DNA of 64,000 nucleotides. Origin: Anaeromonas frigoriresistens (lineage in GTDB: Bacteria > Bacillota > Clostridia > Tissierellales > SIT17). A program made the translations under genes and the position numbers. Below the pieces are notes generated by a model that saw only the letters and a list, made by a program, of their open reading frames with translations, searched no databases and was not told where the DNA came from. Positions 1 through 7,477 of this stretch are shown here, in pieces. The stretch covers positions 1 through 64,000 of the forward strand of contig NZ_WSFT01000013.1 in assembly GCF_016820655.1 (NCBI RefSeq). Direction: 5' to 3'. Every line of letters starts with the position of its first letter. The first letter of the stretch is position 1.

Positions 1-81
1 TTCTTCTCCTGGTCTGTGTAATAGTACTGTCTTAAGTCTTCCAATTTCTGATGTTACTTTCAGGATACTTTTTTCACTCAA
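1..81 (-). CDS. arcA: Arginine deiminase, N-terminal fragment (window edge)
   Basis: Only the first 27 codons are inside the window. They read L/M-S-E-K-S-I-L-K-V-T-S-E-I-G-R-L-K-T-V-L, then LHRPGEE. The IGRLKxVLLHRPGxE block is the characteristic N-terminus of arginine deiminase, which converts arginine to citrulline and ammonia in the first step of the ATP-yielding ADI pathway. I place the start at the TTG at 79-81 because a GGGGGAAGG Shine-Dalgarno lies 8 nt upstream. An in-frame GTG at 88-90 touches that site and is too close. A near-perfect sigma-A promoter lies about 75 bp upstream. Identification rests on this short block only. Confidence 0.72.
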   Translation of the reverse strand, partial: MSEKSILKVTSEIGRLKTVLLHRPGEE

Positions 82-153
82 ACTATTCACCTTCCCCCAA
101 GATATATACAATTAAATTCATTATTTAGAAATATCTAAATTATCTATATTTTG

Positions 154-182
154 ATTATATGCACCATATTTTCATGTGTCAA
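154..182 (-). promoter_or_regulatory. Consensus sigma-A promoter for arcA
   Basis: Reading the minus strand, TTGACA (177-182) and TATAAT (154-159) are both perfect hexamers separated by exactly 17 bp. Transcription would start near 147 and give a leader of about 65 nt before the arcA TTG codon. The rest of the 91-350 interval is AT-rich and shows no other gene or clear operator. Confidence 0.8.
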
Positions 183-351
183 GGATGTGATTTTGTTTAT
201 ATATTAGATGAATGAATTTTTATACATTGTCTTTTTATAAAATTCGACAATTTACTTTTCTTTTCTTTGTATATTCTTATTCTCATTTTTTTATCAAATT
301 TTTAAAGGGAATTTCATTATAAATATACATAATATTTAATAAATATTTTTT

Positions 352-386
352 TAACAAAAAATATAGACTAGTTTACTAGTCTATAT
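352..386 (-). terminator. Intrinsic terminator of the MBL-fold gene
   Basis: Two 11-nt arms (361-371 and 376-386) form a perfect stem around a TTTA loop. On the minus strand the stem is followed by a T-rich run. The right arm contains the stop codon of the gene that ends at 381. Confidence 0.8.
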
Positions 387-1115
387 AAAGTACGCCTTCA
401 TCTCTTGGCTTAATTCGAATATTGAATTATAATTATTTAATGTTTCAGTTCTAATTGCTTCACTTTTATATCCTGGGTAAAAATGAGTAAGGACCAGTCT
501 CTTCACTTTAGCTTTATTAGCTATATCACTTGCTTCTTGTGGGGTTAAGTGAAGTATTTCCTCATTTTTATCCTTTGATAAGATCCCTACTTCACACAAG
601 AATAAATCAGCATTTTTAGAGAATTCTATTAACTCTTCAAAGTAAGCTGTATCGGAAGAGTATATGAATTTTTTATTCCCGGAAGTAGCTCTTATAGCAT
701 ATGTTTCTACTGGATGTTTTGTTTTAATAAAGTCAAATTTAATATCACCTATATTAATACTATTATCTTCATCTATAAATTTGATTTCAAAACAATCATT
801 ATAGTTCATATTCTCTATCAAATATTTATCCCCATTTGCTGTATAAACCGGTACTGTTTTAATATCTTTTTGTATGTTTTTATTTATTCCTAATGCATAT
901 TTCATAATAAATATATCGCTTATATGATCACTATGAAGATGAGTTAATATAATAGCATCTAATTTATTAACTGGACAGAACTTTTGTAACCTTGATAATA
1001 TCCCGTTTCCACAGTCAATCAATATTTTTGTATCTTTATATTCTAATAAATATCCTGAGCAGGCTCCCCCTGCCTTAGGAAAAGGACCATAATTTCCTAA
1101 TACAGTTAACTTCAT
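381..1115 (-). CDS. MBL-fold metallohydrolase (RNase Z-like)
   Basis: A 244-residue single-domain metallo-beta-lactamase-fold protein. The zinc motif THLHSDH is at residues 58-64, and further ligand candidates are His134 (KHPVE), Asp154 (SSDTAY) and His211 (THFYPG). The compact size and the SSDT block resemble the RNase Z/ElaC-like branch of predicted hydrolases rather than true beta-lactamases. There is no signal peptide, so it is cytosolic. The start is supported by AAGGAGTGAG 4 nt before ATG. It is separated from arcA by its own terminator and lies 29 bp downstream of the ECF S-component gene. The substrate cannot be deduced. Confidence 0.85.
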   Translation of the reverse strand: MKLTVLGNYGPFPKAGGACSGYLLEYKDTKILIDCGNGILSRLQKFCPVNKLDAIILTHLHSDHISDIFIMKYALGINKNIQKDIKTVPVYTANGDKYLIENMNYNDCFEIKFIDEDNSINIGDIKFDFIKTKHPVETYAIRATSGNKKFIYSSDTAYFEELIEFSKNADLFLCEVGILSKDKNEEILHLTPQEASDIANKAKVKRLVLTHFYPGYKSEAIRTETLNNYNSIFELSQEMKAYFI

Positions 1116-1144
1116 TCTCTCACTCCTTGATATTCCCTAGTTTC

Positions 1145-1924
1145 TTATCTTAAGTATTTTTTAATCCCTTCTATTCTATCAAGGGTAATAATTAAGAAAT
1201 AAGCAATAACCCCACCTACAACAAACTGTAGTATATTTGCAGGTATACTAAACATTGGTATTATCATATTTCCTTTTAAAAGACCACCGGCAATATAATA
1301 TCCTACCACCATCCATAAGCCTGACATGAATATACCTATTATTGTGCTAAACTGTTTGAAAAATACATTTTTTCTTTTGAGAAAATAAAAAAACAAAATA
1401 ACAAATGGAATGATTATCAATGATATACCTAAGTAAGTATTTACTCTTTGAACTAGCTGTATAAATTCTTGAGTATTTTCTAATTCAAGTTCGTTAAGAT
1501 TAAAAACATTTTCTCCACCATTAGATATATTTGATAAAACCCTATTAAGAACATATCTCAATATACTAACTATAGATATCCATACTATTGTTATGGATAT
1601 GATAATCAAATTTTTATATTTTAAGTATTCATCTTTGTTTATATCATTTGATAAAAATCCAATTATAGCCCCCATTAAACCTTTTATTATTAGTGTTGGT
1701 AATATCCAGTGGTTATAACCTAATATCATATCCGCCATTGCAGATCCTATTCCTCCAGCAACAAGTCCAAATCTCCAACCAAATAAAATTCCTGAAATAA
1801 ATATTATGCTATCTCCCGCATGAATATATCCTTCAGTGAAAGGTACTGGAATAGGTATAATTATCGTTGCTACAACTACTAATGCTATTAAAAGTCCTTT
1901 CAATACTATATCCTTAGTATACAT
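1145..1924 (-). CDS. ECF transporter S component (membrane)
   Basis: About 259 residues with roughly six hydrophobic segments. The block YIHAGDSIIF followed by a glycine-rich GWRFGLVAGGIGSA stretch is typical of substrate-binding S components of energy-coupling-factor vitamin transporters in the ECF-type riboflavin/S-component family. These work with EcfA/EcfA'/EcfT, which are not in this window. I choose the internal ATG (five codons after the longest start) because GAGGGGG lies 6 nt upstream of it. No FMN, TPP or cobalamin riboswitch is visible upstream, so the vitamin transported cannot be named. An insertion of about 45 residues after the third segment is unusually polar. Confidence 0.8.
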   Translation of the reverse strand: MYTKDIVLKGLLIALVVVATIIIPIPVPFTEGYIHAGDSIIFISGILFGWRFGLVAGGIGSAMADMILGYNHWILPTLIIKGLMGAIIGFLSNDINKDEYLKYKNLIIISITIVWISIVSILRYVLNRVLSNISNGGENVFNLNELELENTQEFIQLVQRVNTYLGISLIIIPFVILFFYFLKRKNVFFKQFSTIIGIFMSGLWMVVGYYIAGGLLKGNMIIPMFSIPANILQFVVGGVIAYFLIITLDRIEGIKKYLR

Positions 1925-2025
1925 TTTACTCCCCCTCATAGTATATATTTCAATTGAAATTATAACACAATTGTATCCCTTTCAGAAGAGCTATACTATT
2001 GATTTGAGGTTTTGTACCGATACAC

Positions 2026-3330
2026 TTATTGTTTTTCTATCATATTTTTATATTCAATTAATTTATGTATTTTTTCTTTTGTTGGTGATTTATTACCATA
2101 CCTAACTTTTTCATATTCACTAACTATAAATTCTGTTTCATCTATATTACCTCTGTCTTGTCTTAAAAATTCTCTTGGGGTATATTCTTTCTTAAAAACA
2201 TACCCTTTTTTTATCATAATTAATGATATTTCAATAAATAATTTCCTTACTATATTTAGCTCTTTATGATTTATCCCTTCACTTTTTCTTCCTTTAACCC
2301 TGTTAATTATCCCATCTAATATATCTTTTTTCTTTAGAATGAATTCTTTTTCTTCTTCTACAAAAGAATCCTCATCTTCACAAGATTTCTCAATATCTTT
2401 TGTTAAACGATAAATAATATATCCAATAACTATTATAATTATTGCTACTGATATCCATCCTATATAAGTAATAATTAGCTGTGCAGTAGGATTTTGATTT
2501 ACATGTAATTCCACTTCCATTTCTTTTGATTTATCAATTTCCATCTCAGGGACTTCAAATTTTTTATTGACCTTCAATAACTTAAAAAGTTGTCCCAAAA
2601 AATATATTATATATGATATTAATAATACTATAGGATAGAATATGGTTTTAACTATTGGTAATGATTTTTCTATTACTAATCTAATATCTAAGAAATCAAA
2701 TGTAAGATTAGCAAGAATAAAAATCATTAATATAATAAATATATTAGATAAAATATTAAACCTCTTTAAATTTTTCTTTTTATTTATTGAATTTATATTG
2801 TTATAGGCACTATACATATTAGATCTTATTGAGTAAATTAATGATATCACTACAAAAATAAAAATATATGGTGATAGTTTGTCTATATACCATCTTAATG
2901 ATCCTACTATAATATCAATAGAAAATAAAAACCCTATAAAAATTGTAATGATAAATTTTCTAAAAATGTCTTTATTAGTATCTATATCAATAATCAATTT
3001 CAATCCTTGCATCCAAATAAACAGATAAATGATAATAAATACTATAGGCATAGCTCTTAAGCTAGTACTAAATATTGCAAATAACGTTGATACTAGTATC
3101 CCTAGTATAGGAATTATTTTATTCCTATGATATGATTCCTTAGTTTTTCTAGTTAATTTTTCTCCTGCAATATTACTTAATATGAGAATCATAAATGTAA
3201 ACATAAGAATTCTATCAATAAATATTTTTTCTGTAACCATTCCAATAACTATTATTGTTAATATAAAATACCTTAAGCCTTCAAAAACAATTCTAATAAT
3301 TCCATTAGGATCTCTTAAAATTCTAAACAT
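2026..3330 (-). CDS. Membrane protein with C-terminal DUF4129-like domain
   Basis: 434 residues. About five to six hydrophobic segments lie in the first 210 residues, two more around 220-250 and 290-310, then a cytosolic helical tail. The tail, with KEYTPREFLRQ near residue 385 and YEKVRYG near 410, matches DUF4129, which is usually found at the end of transglutaminase-like proteins. No transglutaminase Cys-His-Asp core is present between membrane and tail. The gene overlaps the 3' end of the DUF58 gene by 16 bp and follows moxR, so it is the third member of a MoxR/DUF58/DUF4129 operon. A role in envelope protein folding or maturation is inference from that context. Confidence 0.75.
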   Translation of the reverse strand: MFRILRDPNGIIRIVFEGLRYFILTIIVIGMVTEKIFIDRILMFTFMILILSNIAGEKLTRKTKESYHRNKIIPILGILVSTLFAIFSTSLRAMPIVFIIIYLFIWMQGLKLIIDIDTNKDIFRKFIITIFIGFLFSIDIIVGSLRWYIDKLSPYIFIFVVISLIYSIRSNMYSAYNNINSINKKKNLKRFNILSNIFIILMIFILANLTFDFLDIRLVIEKSLPIVKTIFYPIVLLISYIIYFLGQLFKLLKVNKKFEVPEMEIDKSKEMEVELHVNQNPTAQLIITYIGWISVAIIIIVIGYIIYRLTKDIEKSCEDEDSFVEEEKEFILKKKDILDGIINRVKGRKSEGINHKELNIVRKLFIEISLIMIKKGYVFKKEYTPREFLRQDRGNIDETEFIVSEYEKVRYGNKSPTKEKIHKLIEYKNMIEKQ

Positions 3331-4490
3331 AGGTCTTCAACCTCTCTAGTGGAGTTTAGATTATTATTAGTATAGGTAACTACTCTAGAATTCAACATGG
3401 ATGTATTTATCCCATCCTTAATTAAAATTAGTTTTATATTATAGCCCATATCTACGCATTCATTTATCAATTCAATAGATCCTTTATTAAGATAAGGTGT
3501 TACTAATACAATAGTAGTATAAGTATCATATATATTAATGATATTATCAATTAAACTTTCTATTTTTATTTTAGACATATAAGAGACTTTAGCAAGAGTA
3601 CCTAATATATTTTCTCCTTGTCTCGGATTTATATCAGGAGTAATTATGCTTAATTTATCATTAATAAAATCATCTGAGTCTAAAATTCCATTAGTAGCAA
3701 ATCCAATAGGAATTTTAGATTCTATACATTCATTCATAATAGCTGCTGAAATTGTAATTCCATATTCAATTATACCTTCATTTAAGTCCCTCCATGGCTG
3801 CTCATCACATTGAACATTTAATAAAACCATTATTGATGCTTCAGAGGTAAAATCAAATTCCTTAACATGTAAATCTCCAGTTTTAGCTGTGGCTTTCCAA
3901 TCTATTGTATTAAAGCTATCCCTAGTTGTATATTCTCGAACTCCTTTTATATCAATGGGATCTGGTATTATCCATCGTCTTACTGATATCTCTCCTTGGG
4001 GGCTATTCTCTTGTATTATTAGTTCATTTATTCTTTTTATCTCAGGATATACAATTATCCTTAAAGGGGAATTTACCTTTAAAATTCCTTTTGAAAAGCC
4101 TAGGATATCTCCTATAGTTATCTCTAAATCGTCCATCTTATAGTAGCCTCTCTTATTAATGACAAATCTATTTCTTCTTGTTACTTTTTGAAAAGGAAAT
4201 AAAGAAGTAATTACTTTATACACATTTGTTTTGATTATTTTTCTATGTTTCATTATTTGATCTTTGTAAATGATAGCTTCCGGGAGTTCTGAATATATTT
4301 CAATCCAAGGTAATGGTAGAATTTTATTATTACTTAGTACGGTAGTTATTATAATCTCCTCTTTAGGAAATACAACTTCTTTATCTACATACCTAGTGTA
4401 ATTAATTTTCTTAATAGAAATTGTCTCCCAAGCCATACCAAATATATAAAATAAAATTATTAATAAAATAACCCCGAATAATGTATTCAT
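3315..4490 (-). CDS. DUF58 domain protein (VWA-like, MoxR partner)
   Basis: 391 residues with an N-terminal hydrophobic anchor (about residues 5-23), a beta-rich middle, and the DUF58 signature around residues 183-212 (VREYTTRDSFNTIDWKATAK, then HVKEFD). The C-terminal third resembles a von Willebrand A-type fold (IMVLLNVQ followed by IGFATNG), which often binds metal and partners. It sits 8 bp after moxR and overlaps the next gene. DUF58 proteins are nearly always encoded with MoxR ATPases, which are thought to remodel them. The exact client is unknown. Confidence 0.88.
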   Translation of the reverse strand: MNTLFGVILLIILFYIFGMAWETISIKKINYTRYVDKEVVFPKEEIIITTVLSNNKILPLPWIEIYSELPEAIIYKDQIMKHRKIIKTNVYKVITSLFPFQKVTRRNRFVINKRGYYKMDDLEITIGDILGFSKGILKVNSPLRIIVYPEIKRINELIIQENSPQGEISVRRWIIPDPIDIKGVREYTTRDSFNTIDWKATAKTGDLHVKEFDFTSEASIMVLLNVQCDEQPWRDLNEGIIEYGITISAAIMNECIESKIPIGFATNGILDSDDFINDKLSIITPDINPRQGENILGTLAKVSYMSKIKIESLIDNIINIYDTYTTIVLVTPYLNKGSIELINECVDMGYNIKLILIKDGINTSMLNSRVVTYTNNNLNSTREVEDLCLEF

Positions 4491-4498
4491 TTTTTCAC

Positions 4499-5455
4499 CT
4501 AATTCCTTATGTTTTCTGATGGTACTTCTACTTCTTTTACTATTCCCTCTATAATTTGATCAATATTAATACTTGTAAATCTTGATCTTCCCTGAACTAT
4601 TATTCTATGTCTAAATATAGGCTTAATTATAGCTTTTATATCATCAGGAGTTACAAAATCTCGCCCTTGTATTGCTGCATAGGCTTGGCTACCTCTAAAG
4701 AGAGCTTGAGAACCTCTAGGACTAATTCCTAGCTTAATATCAGTATGTTCTCTTGTTTTATGAGTTAATTTCAATATGTAATCAATCAAATCATCTTCTA
4801 TCTTCACATGTTTAAATAATTCTCTAGCTTTAATGATGTCTTCAGAACCTACTACTGCTTCTATTTCATCTAAAGGATTCTCAGTTTTAAATCTTGTTAA
4901 AATCTTAAACTCTTCATCAAAATTTGGATAACCTATATGTAATTTCATAAAAAATCTATCTAATTGAGCTTCTGGTAATGGGTAAGTCCCTGCATTTTCT
5001 ATTGGATTTTGTGTTGCTATAACAAAAAAGGGCTCGTCCAATTTATGAGTTATGCCATCTACTGTAAGTTGATGTTCTTCCATTGATTTTAATAGACTAG
5101 ATTGAGTTCTTGGAGTAGCTCTGTTTATTTCATCAGCCAAAATTAATTGACTCATCAATGGTCCTTTTTTAAATTGAAATTGATTAGACTTTTGATTGTA
5201 GTAATTTATTCCTGTTATATCCGATGGTAACAAATCCGGTGTAAATTGAATCCTAGAAAAACTACTATTAATTGATTTTGACAATGATCTTGCAAGTATT
5301 GTTTTCCCTAACCCAGGCACATCTTCTAGAAGTACATGGCCTGAACAAAGAATAGATACCATTATATAATCAATAATTTCACCTTTTCCTACTATTACTT
5401 TCTGTACATTATCTTTAATTTTATTTACTATATTTTTCACTTCTATCACTTCCAT
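4499..5455 (-). CDS. MoxR-family AAA+ ATPase
   Basis: 318 residues. The Walker A EDVPGLGKT is at about residues 44-52, Walker B LILADEINRATP at about 104-115, and a sensor-1 ATQNP near 150, all in the form typical of MoxR ATPases. The C-terminal lid contains GISPRGSQAL. MoxR proteins act as chaperone-like ATPases on neighbouring VWA/DUF58 proteins. It is the first gene of the operon with DUF58 and DUF4129 proteins, starts after GGGGAGG, and has a well-formed promoter about 30 bp upstream of its ATG. Confidence 0.93.
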   Translation of the reverse strand: MEVIEVKNIVNKIKDNVQKVIVGKGEIIDYIMVSILCSGHVLLEDVPGLGKTILARSLSKSINSSFSRIQFTPDLLPSDITGINYYNQKSNQFQFKKGPLMSQLILADEINRATPRTQSSLLKSMEEHQLTVDGITHKLDEPFFVIATQNPIENAGTYPLPEAQLDRFFMKLHIGYPNFDEEFKILTRFKTENPLDEIEAVVGSEDIIKARELFKHVKIEDDLIDYILKLTHKTREHTDIKLGISPRGSQALFRGSQAYAAIQGRDFVTPDDIKAIIKPIFRHRIIVQGRSRFTSINIDQIIEGIVKEVEVPSENIRN

Positions 5456-5482
5456 AATATACCTCCCCTTACCATTTTAACT

Positions 5483-5511
5483 ATTTTATCATAACCTACA
5501 ATTATGTTCAA
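5483..5511 (-). promoter_or_regulatory. Sigma-A promoter of the moxR operon
   Basis: On the minus strand TTGAAC (5506-5511) and TAAAAT (5483-5488) are separated by 17 bp. Transcription would start near 5476, about 20 nt before the moxR ATG. Confidence 0.6.
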
Positions 5512-5524
5512 TTTTCAGATAATT

Positions 5525-5568
5525 GTAGAATAAACCCTAAGAACTAATCTGTATTATTTCTTAGGGTT
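5525..5568 (-). terminator. Terminator after the 84-residue membrane protein
   Basis: Arms AACCCTAAGAA (5533-5543) and its complement (5558-5568) form an 11-bp stem with a 14-nt loop. On the minus strand it is followed by TTTATTCT. It separates the small gene from the moxR promoter. Confidence 0.65.
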
Positions 5569-5808
5569 CATTTCTTGATATATATTTTTCGTACCACTAT
5601 AAAACCCAACAGCTGAGGCCCCTATAAATATGCCAGATAATATCCCTTTTAATAGATTGTCTGGCTCTATATAAAATATTCCAAATACAATACCAAGTAT
5701 AGTTGAGATTATTGGTCCAAATCTCTTTGGTATACCTATATTTAATATAATAGATGTCAAAAAAATTATAATAGGAACAAATGAAATATCATATATCTCA
5801 AAACTCAT
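5554..5808 (-). CDS. Small holin-like integral membrane protein
   Basis: 84 residues with two to three hydrophobic helices (about 8-26, 32-46 and 55-72) joined by short turns and ending in a lysine-rich tail. The layout (FVPIIIFL, then KRFGPIISTILGIV, then GILSGIFIGASAVGFYSGTK) resembles small holin-like proteins found singly in clostridial genomes. No lysin or other phage gene is nearby, so I treat it as a conserved chromosomal membrane protein. Start supported by AGGAGATG. Confidence 0.6.
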   Translation of the reverse strand: MSFEIYDISFVPIIIFLTSIILNIGIPKRFGPIISTILGIVFGIFYIEPDNLLKGILSGIFIGASAVGFYSGTKNIYQEMNPKK

Positions 5809-5878
5809 ACTAACATCTCCTTTAATATATTTTATGTAAAAATTTATTAAAGGTTATATCAATAACTAAGCACAAGGT

Positions 5879-6064
5879 CTATTCTTCTTTTTCTCTTTTA
5901 AACACTGATATAACATTTCTTCCACTAGCACTGGTAGATATACCTACCATTTCCCAACCTTGCTCACCTAGCTCATTCATTTTCTTTTCATGATCTTTTG
6001 TTAGTACCATTGATGTCATCCCATGTAATCTTAAGTTTTCTACTTTATACTCAAACTTTTTCAT
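5879..6064 (-). CDS. DUF4177 domain protein
   Basis: 61 residues that fit the DUF4177 pattern: KKFEYKVENL at the start, a central helix ending in LGEQGWEMVGI (the conserved GWE(L/M)V core), then a beta strand ending VFKREKE. The function of this family is unknown. It is cytosolic with no signal peptide. It is monocistronic by spacing (70 bp from the gene downstream, 264 bp to the divergent gene upstream). GGAGGT supports the start. Confidence 0.85.
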   Translation of the reverse strand: MKKFEYKVENLRLHGMTSMVLTKDHEKKMNELGEQGWEMVGISTSASGRNVISVFKREKEE

Positions 6065-6278
6065 TTATATTACCTCCTCTAAATAACATTATATAGAATA
6101 ATAATAAATATTTAATCATATTTTTTAACAAGATTAAAATTATCAACGAAATAAATCTATATATTTTTGATTTATTTTGGTAATAAATATTATTATTAGC
6201 TCAATATTTAACCACTAATTAATATATAATAAAAAATATATTTTTTATTACGAATAGTTATTATACCAAATTATGATA

Positions 6279-6307
6279 TTTACATTTTGTATTCTTAAAA
6301 ATATAAT
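6279..6307 (+). promoter_or_regulatory. Sigma-A promoter for the acidic protein gene
   Basis: TTTACA (6279-6284), a 17-bp spacer and a perfect TATAAT (6302-6307). The ATG is only 22 bp past the -10 box, so the leader is about 15 nt and consists of little more than the ribosome binding site. The rest of 6065-6278 is AT-rich with no visible gene. Confidence 0.7.
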
Positions 6308-6328
6308 ATAAAGGAAGGAGGATGAATA

Positions 6329-6790
6329 ATGGATAAATATAGAGTTCAAATTGATTGGTTAAATAAATTATATGATGACATTTATTTTAGTGAATTAGAA
6401 GATAATGAGCATGCAATGGATATCATTAGTACTTTAATTGCAGATAAAGAAGTAAAACCAATCACCACTGAAGAAAAAAATCTTACTAGTATTATTATAG
6501 AAGTATCTGAAGAATTAGCAGAGTTATTTGATAGTGAAGGTTTAACTGAATGTTATAATTTCATTGTTGATAAAATAGAAAAAGTACAAGATGGGGAGCT
6601 AGATGAAGCTTTAAGAGAAGAGTATTTTCCTGACTTATTTGATTTAGAGAAGGATACTGAAATATCAGATGATGATTTTGATGAGATTGATGATATGTAT
6701 GTAGAAGAAGAATCTATTGACCAAGATGATGATACATATATTGAGGAATATCCTGAAGAAGATGATGACGAAGAAAATGATGAATATTAG
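6329..6790 (+). CDS. Highly acidic hypothetical protein
   Basis: 153 residues, not recognised. Residues 1-105 look alpha-helical and mixed-charge. Residues 110-153 are an almost uninterrupted Asp/Glu tail broken by Tyr, Ile and Pro. Such tails are typical of low-complexity acidic chaperone-like or binding proteins, but no family is evident. AAGGAGG precedes the ATG and a clear promoter lies directly upstream. It is convergent with the next gene, sharing a bidirectional terminator. It lies alone, so context gives no functional hint. Confidence 0.7.
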   Translation: MDKYRVQIDWLNKLYDDIYFSELEDNEHAMDIISTLIADKEVKPITTEEKNLTSIIIEVSEELAELFDSEGLTECYNFIVDKIEKVQDGELDEALREEYFPDLFDLEKDTEISDDDFDEIDDMYVEEESIDQDDDTYIEEYPEEDDDEENDEY

Positions 6791-6828
6791 AAAAGAAATC
6801 CTAATTTAAATTAGGATTTCTTTTTTTT
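6791..6828. terminator. Bidirectional terminator
   Basis: A perfect 34-bp palindrome (6791-6824) followed by T8 on the plus strand and preceded by A-rich sequence on the other side. It serves the acidic protein gene and overlaps the 3' end of the convergent gene that stops at 6806. Confidence 0.8.
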
Positions 6829-7387
6829 CTTCCATACCTTTAATAAATTCTATAGCTGGACATGGCTTATAAAAATATTCTATATTCTGGTTGTTTAAAT
6901 ATAATAATCTGGCAATATTATTTAATTCATTTCCTGTTATGTTTTTAAATTCATAGTTTAGTAATTTATTGATGATATAACTGGCTAATTCATTATCAAT
7001 CTCGTAAACATCATAATCACTAATTTTAAATGCTCTCCTTAATTCTGCTACCGTAAGGATATCCTTAAGAGCTATATTATATATATTGTTATATTGGCTA
7101 TCTAAATCTACTACCATTTCTGACCAGTGTTCAAAGCCCTCGTTATTTAGTTTTGGTAAGACTTTATTTTTATCTTCAAAAACTTTAATTAACAATATTT
7201 TACAACAATGATTAATAGCTGACTTAGTTATAAACATTTGACACCATTTATCTTCACTTAAATCTTTATTCAATCCGCTCTTCATTCTAAATTTTTTTAC
7301 TATTCCTCTATTTTCATACTTATATTTCATAATAAAAAAATCAATAAACTCGGTTAGGTCTTTTAATAAATCTTCAACATAAATCAT
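6806..7387 (-). CDS. Hypothetical protein, weakly like N6-methylase N-terminus
   Basis: About 193 residues, all helical in appearance. The succession SAINHCCKILLIKVFEDKN, a W in FEHWSEM, IYNIALKDIL and then LASYIINKLLNYEFKNIT resembles in order the helical N-terminal region of class I N6-adenine DNA methylases of restriction systems. The protein ends before any SAM-binding or NPPY motif and no restriction gene is adjacent. It may be a shortened descendant or an unrelated helical protein. The ATG at 7387 is chosen over the longer start because GGAGG lies 7 nt before it. Confidence 0.45.
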   Translation of the reverse strand: MIYVEDLLKDLTEFIDFFIMKYKYENRGIVKKFRMKSGLNKDLSEDKWCQMFITKSAINHCCKILLIKVFEDKNKVLPKLNNEGFEHWSEMVVDLDSQYNNIYNIALKDILTVAELRRAFKISDYDVYEIDNELASYIINKLLNYEFKNITGNELNNIARLLYLNNQNIEYFYKPCPAIEFIKGMEEKKEILI

Positions 7388-7477
7388 GATATTTCCTCCA
7401 ATCTTTTTTAATAGTATTATTACCATATATTACATGTTTAATACATTAAAAGAAAAGAGCTAGGTAAAACCCTAGCT

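Noticed and set aside
1925-2025. Possible riboswitch upstream of the ECF S-component gene
   Set aside because: The interval is about 100 bp, AT-rich, with no FMN, TPP, cobalamin or preQ1 core motif and no terminator hairpin.
5554-5808. Prophage holin
   Set aside because: No lysin, integrase or structural phage gene is nearby; similar small proteins occur alone in clostridial chromosomes.
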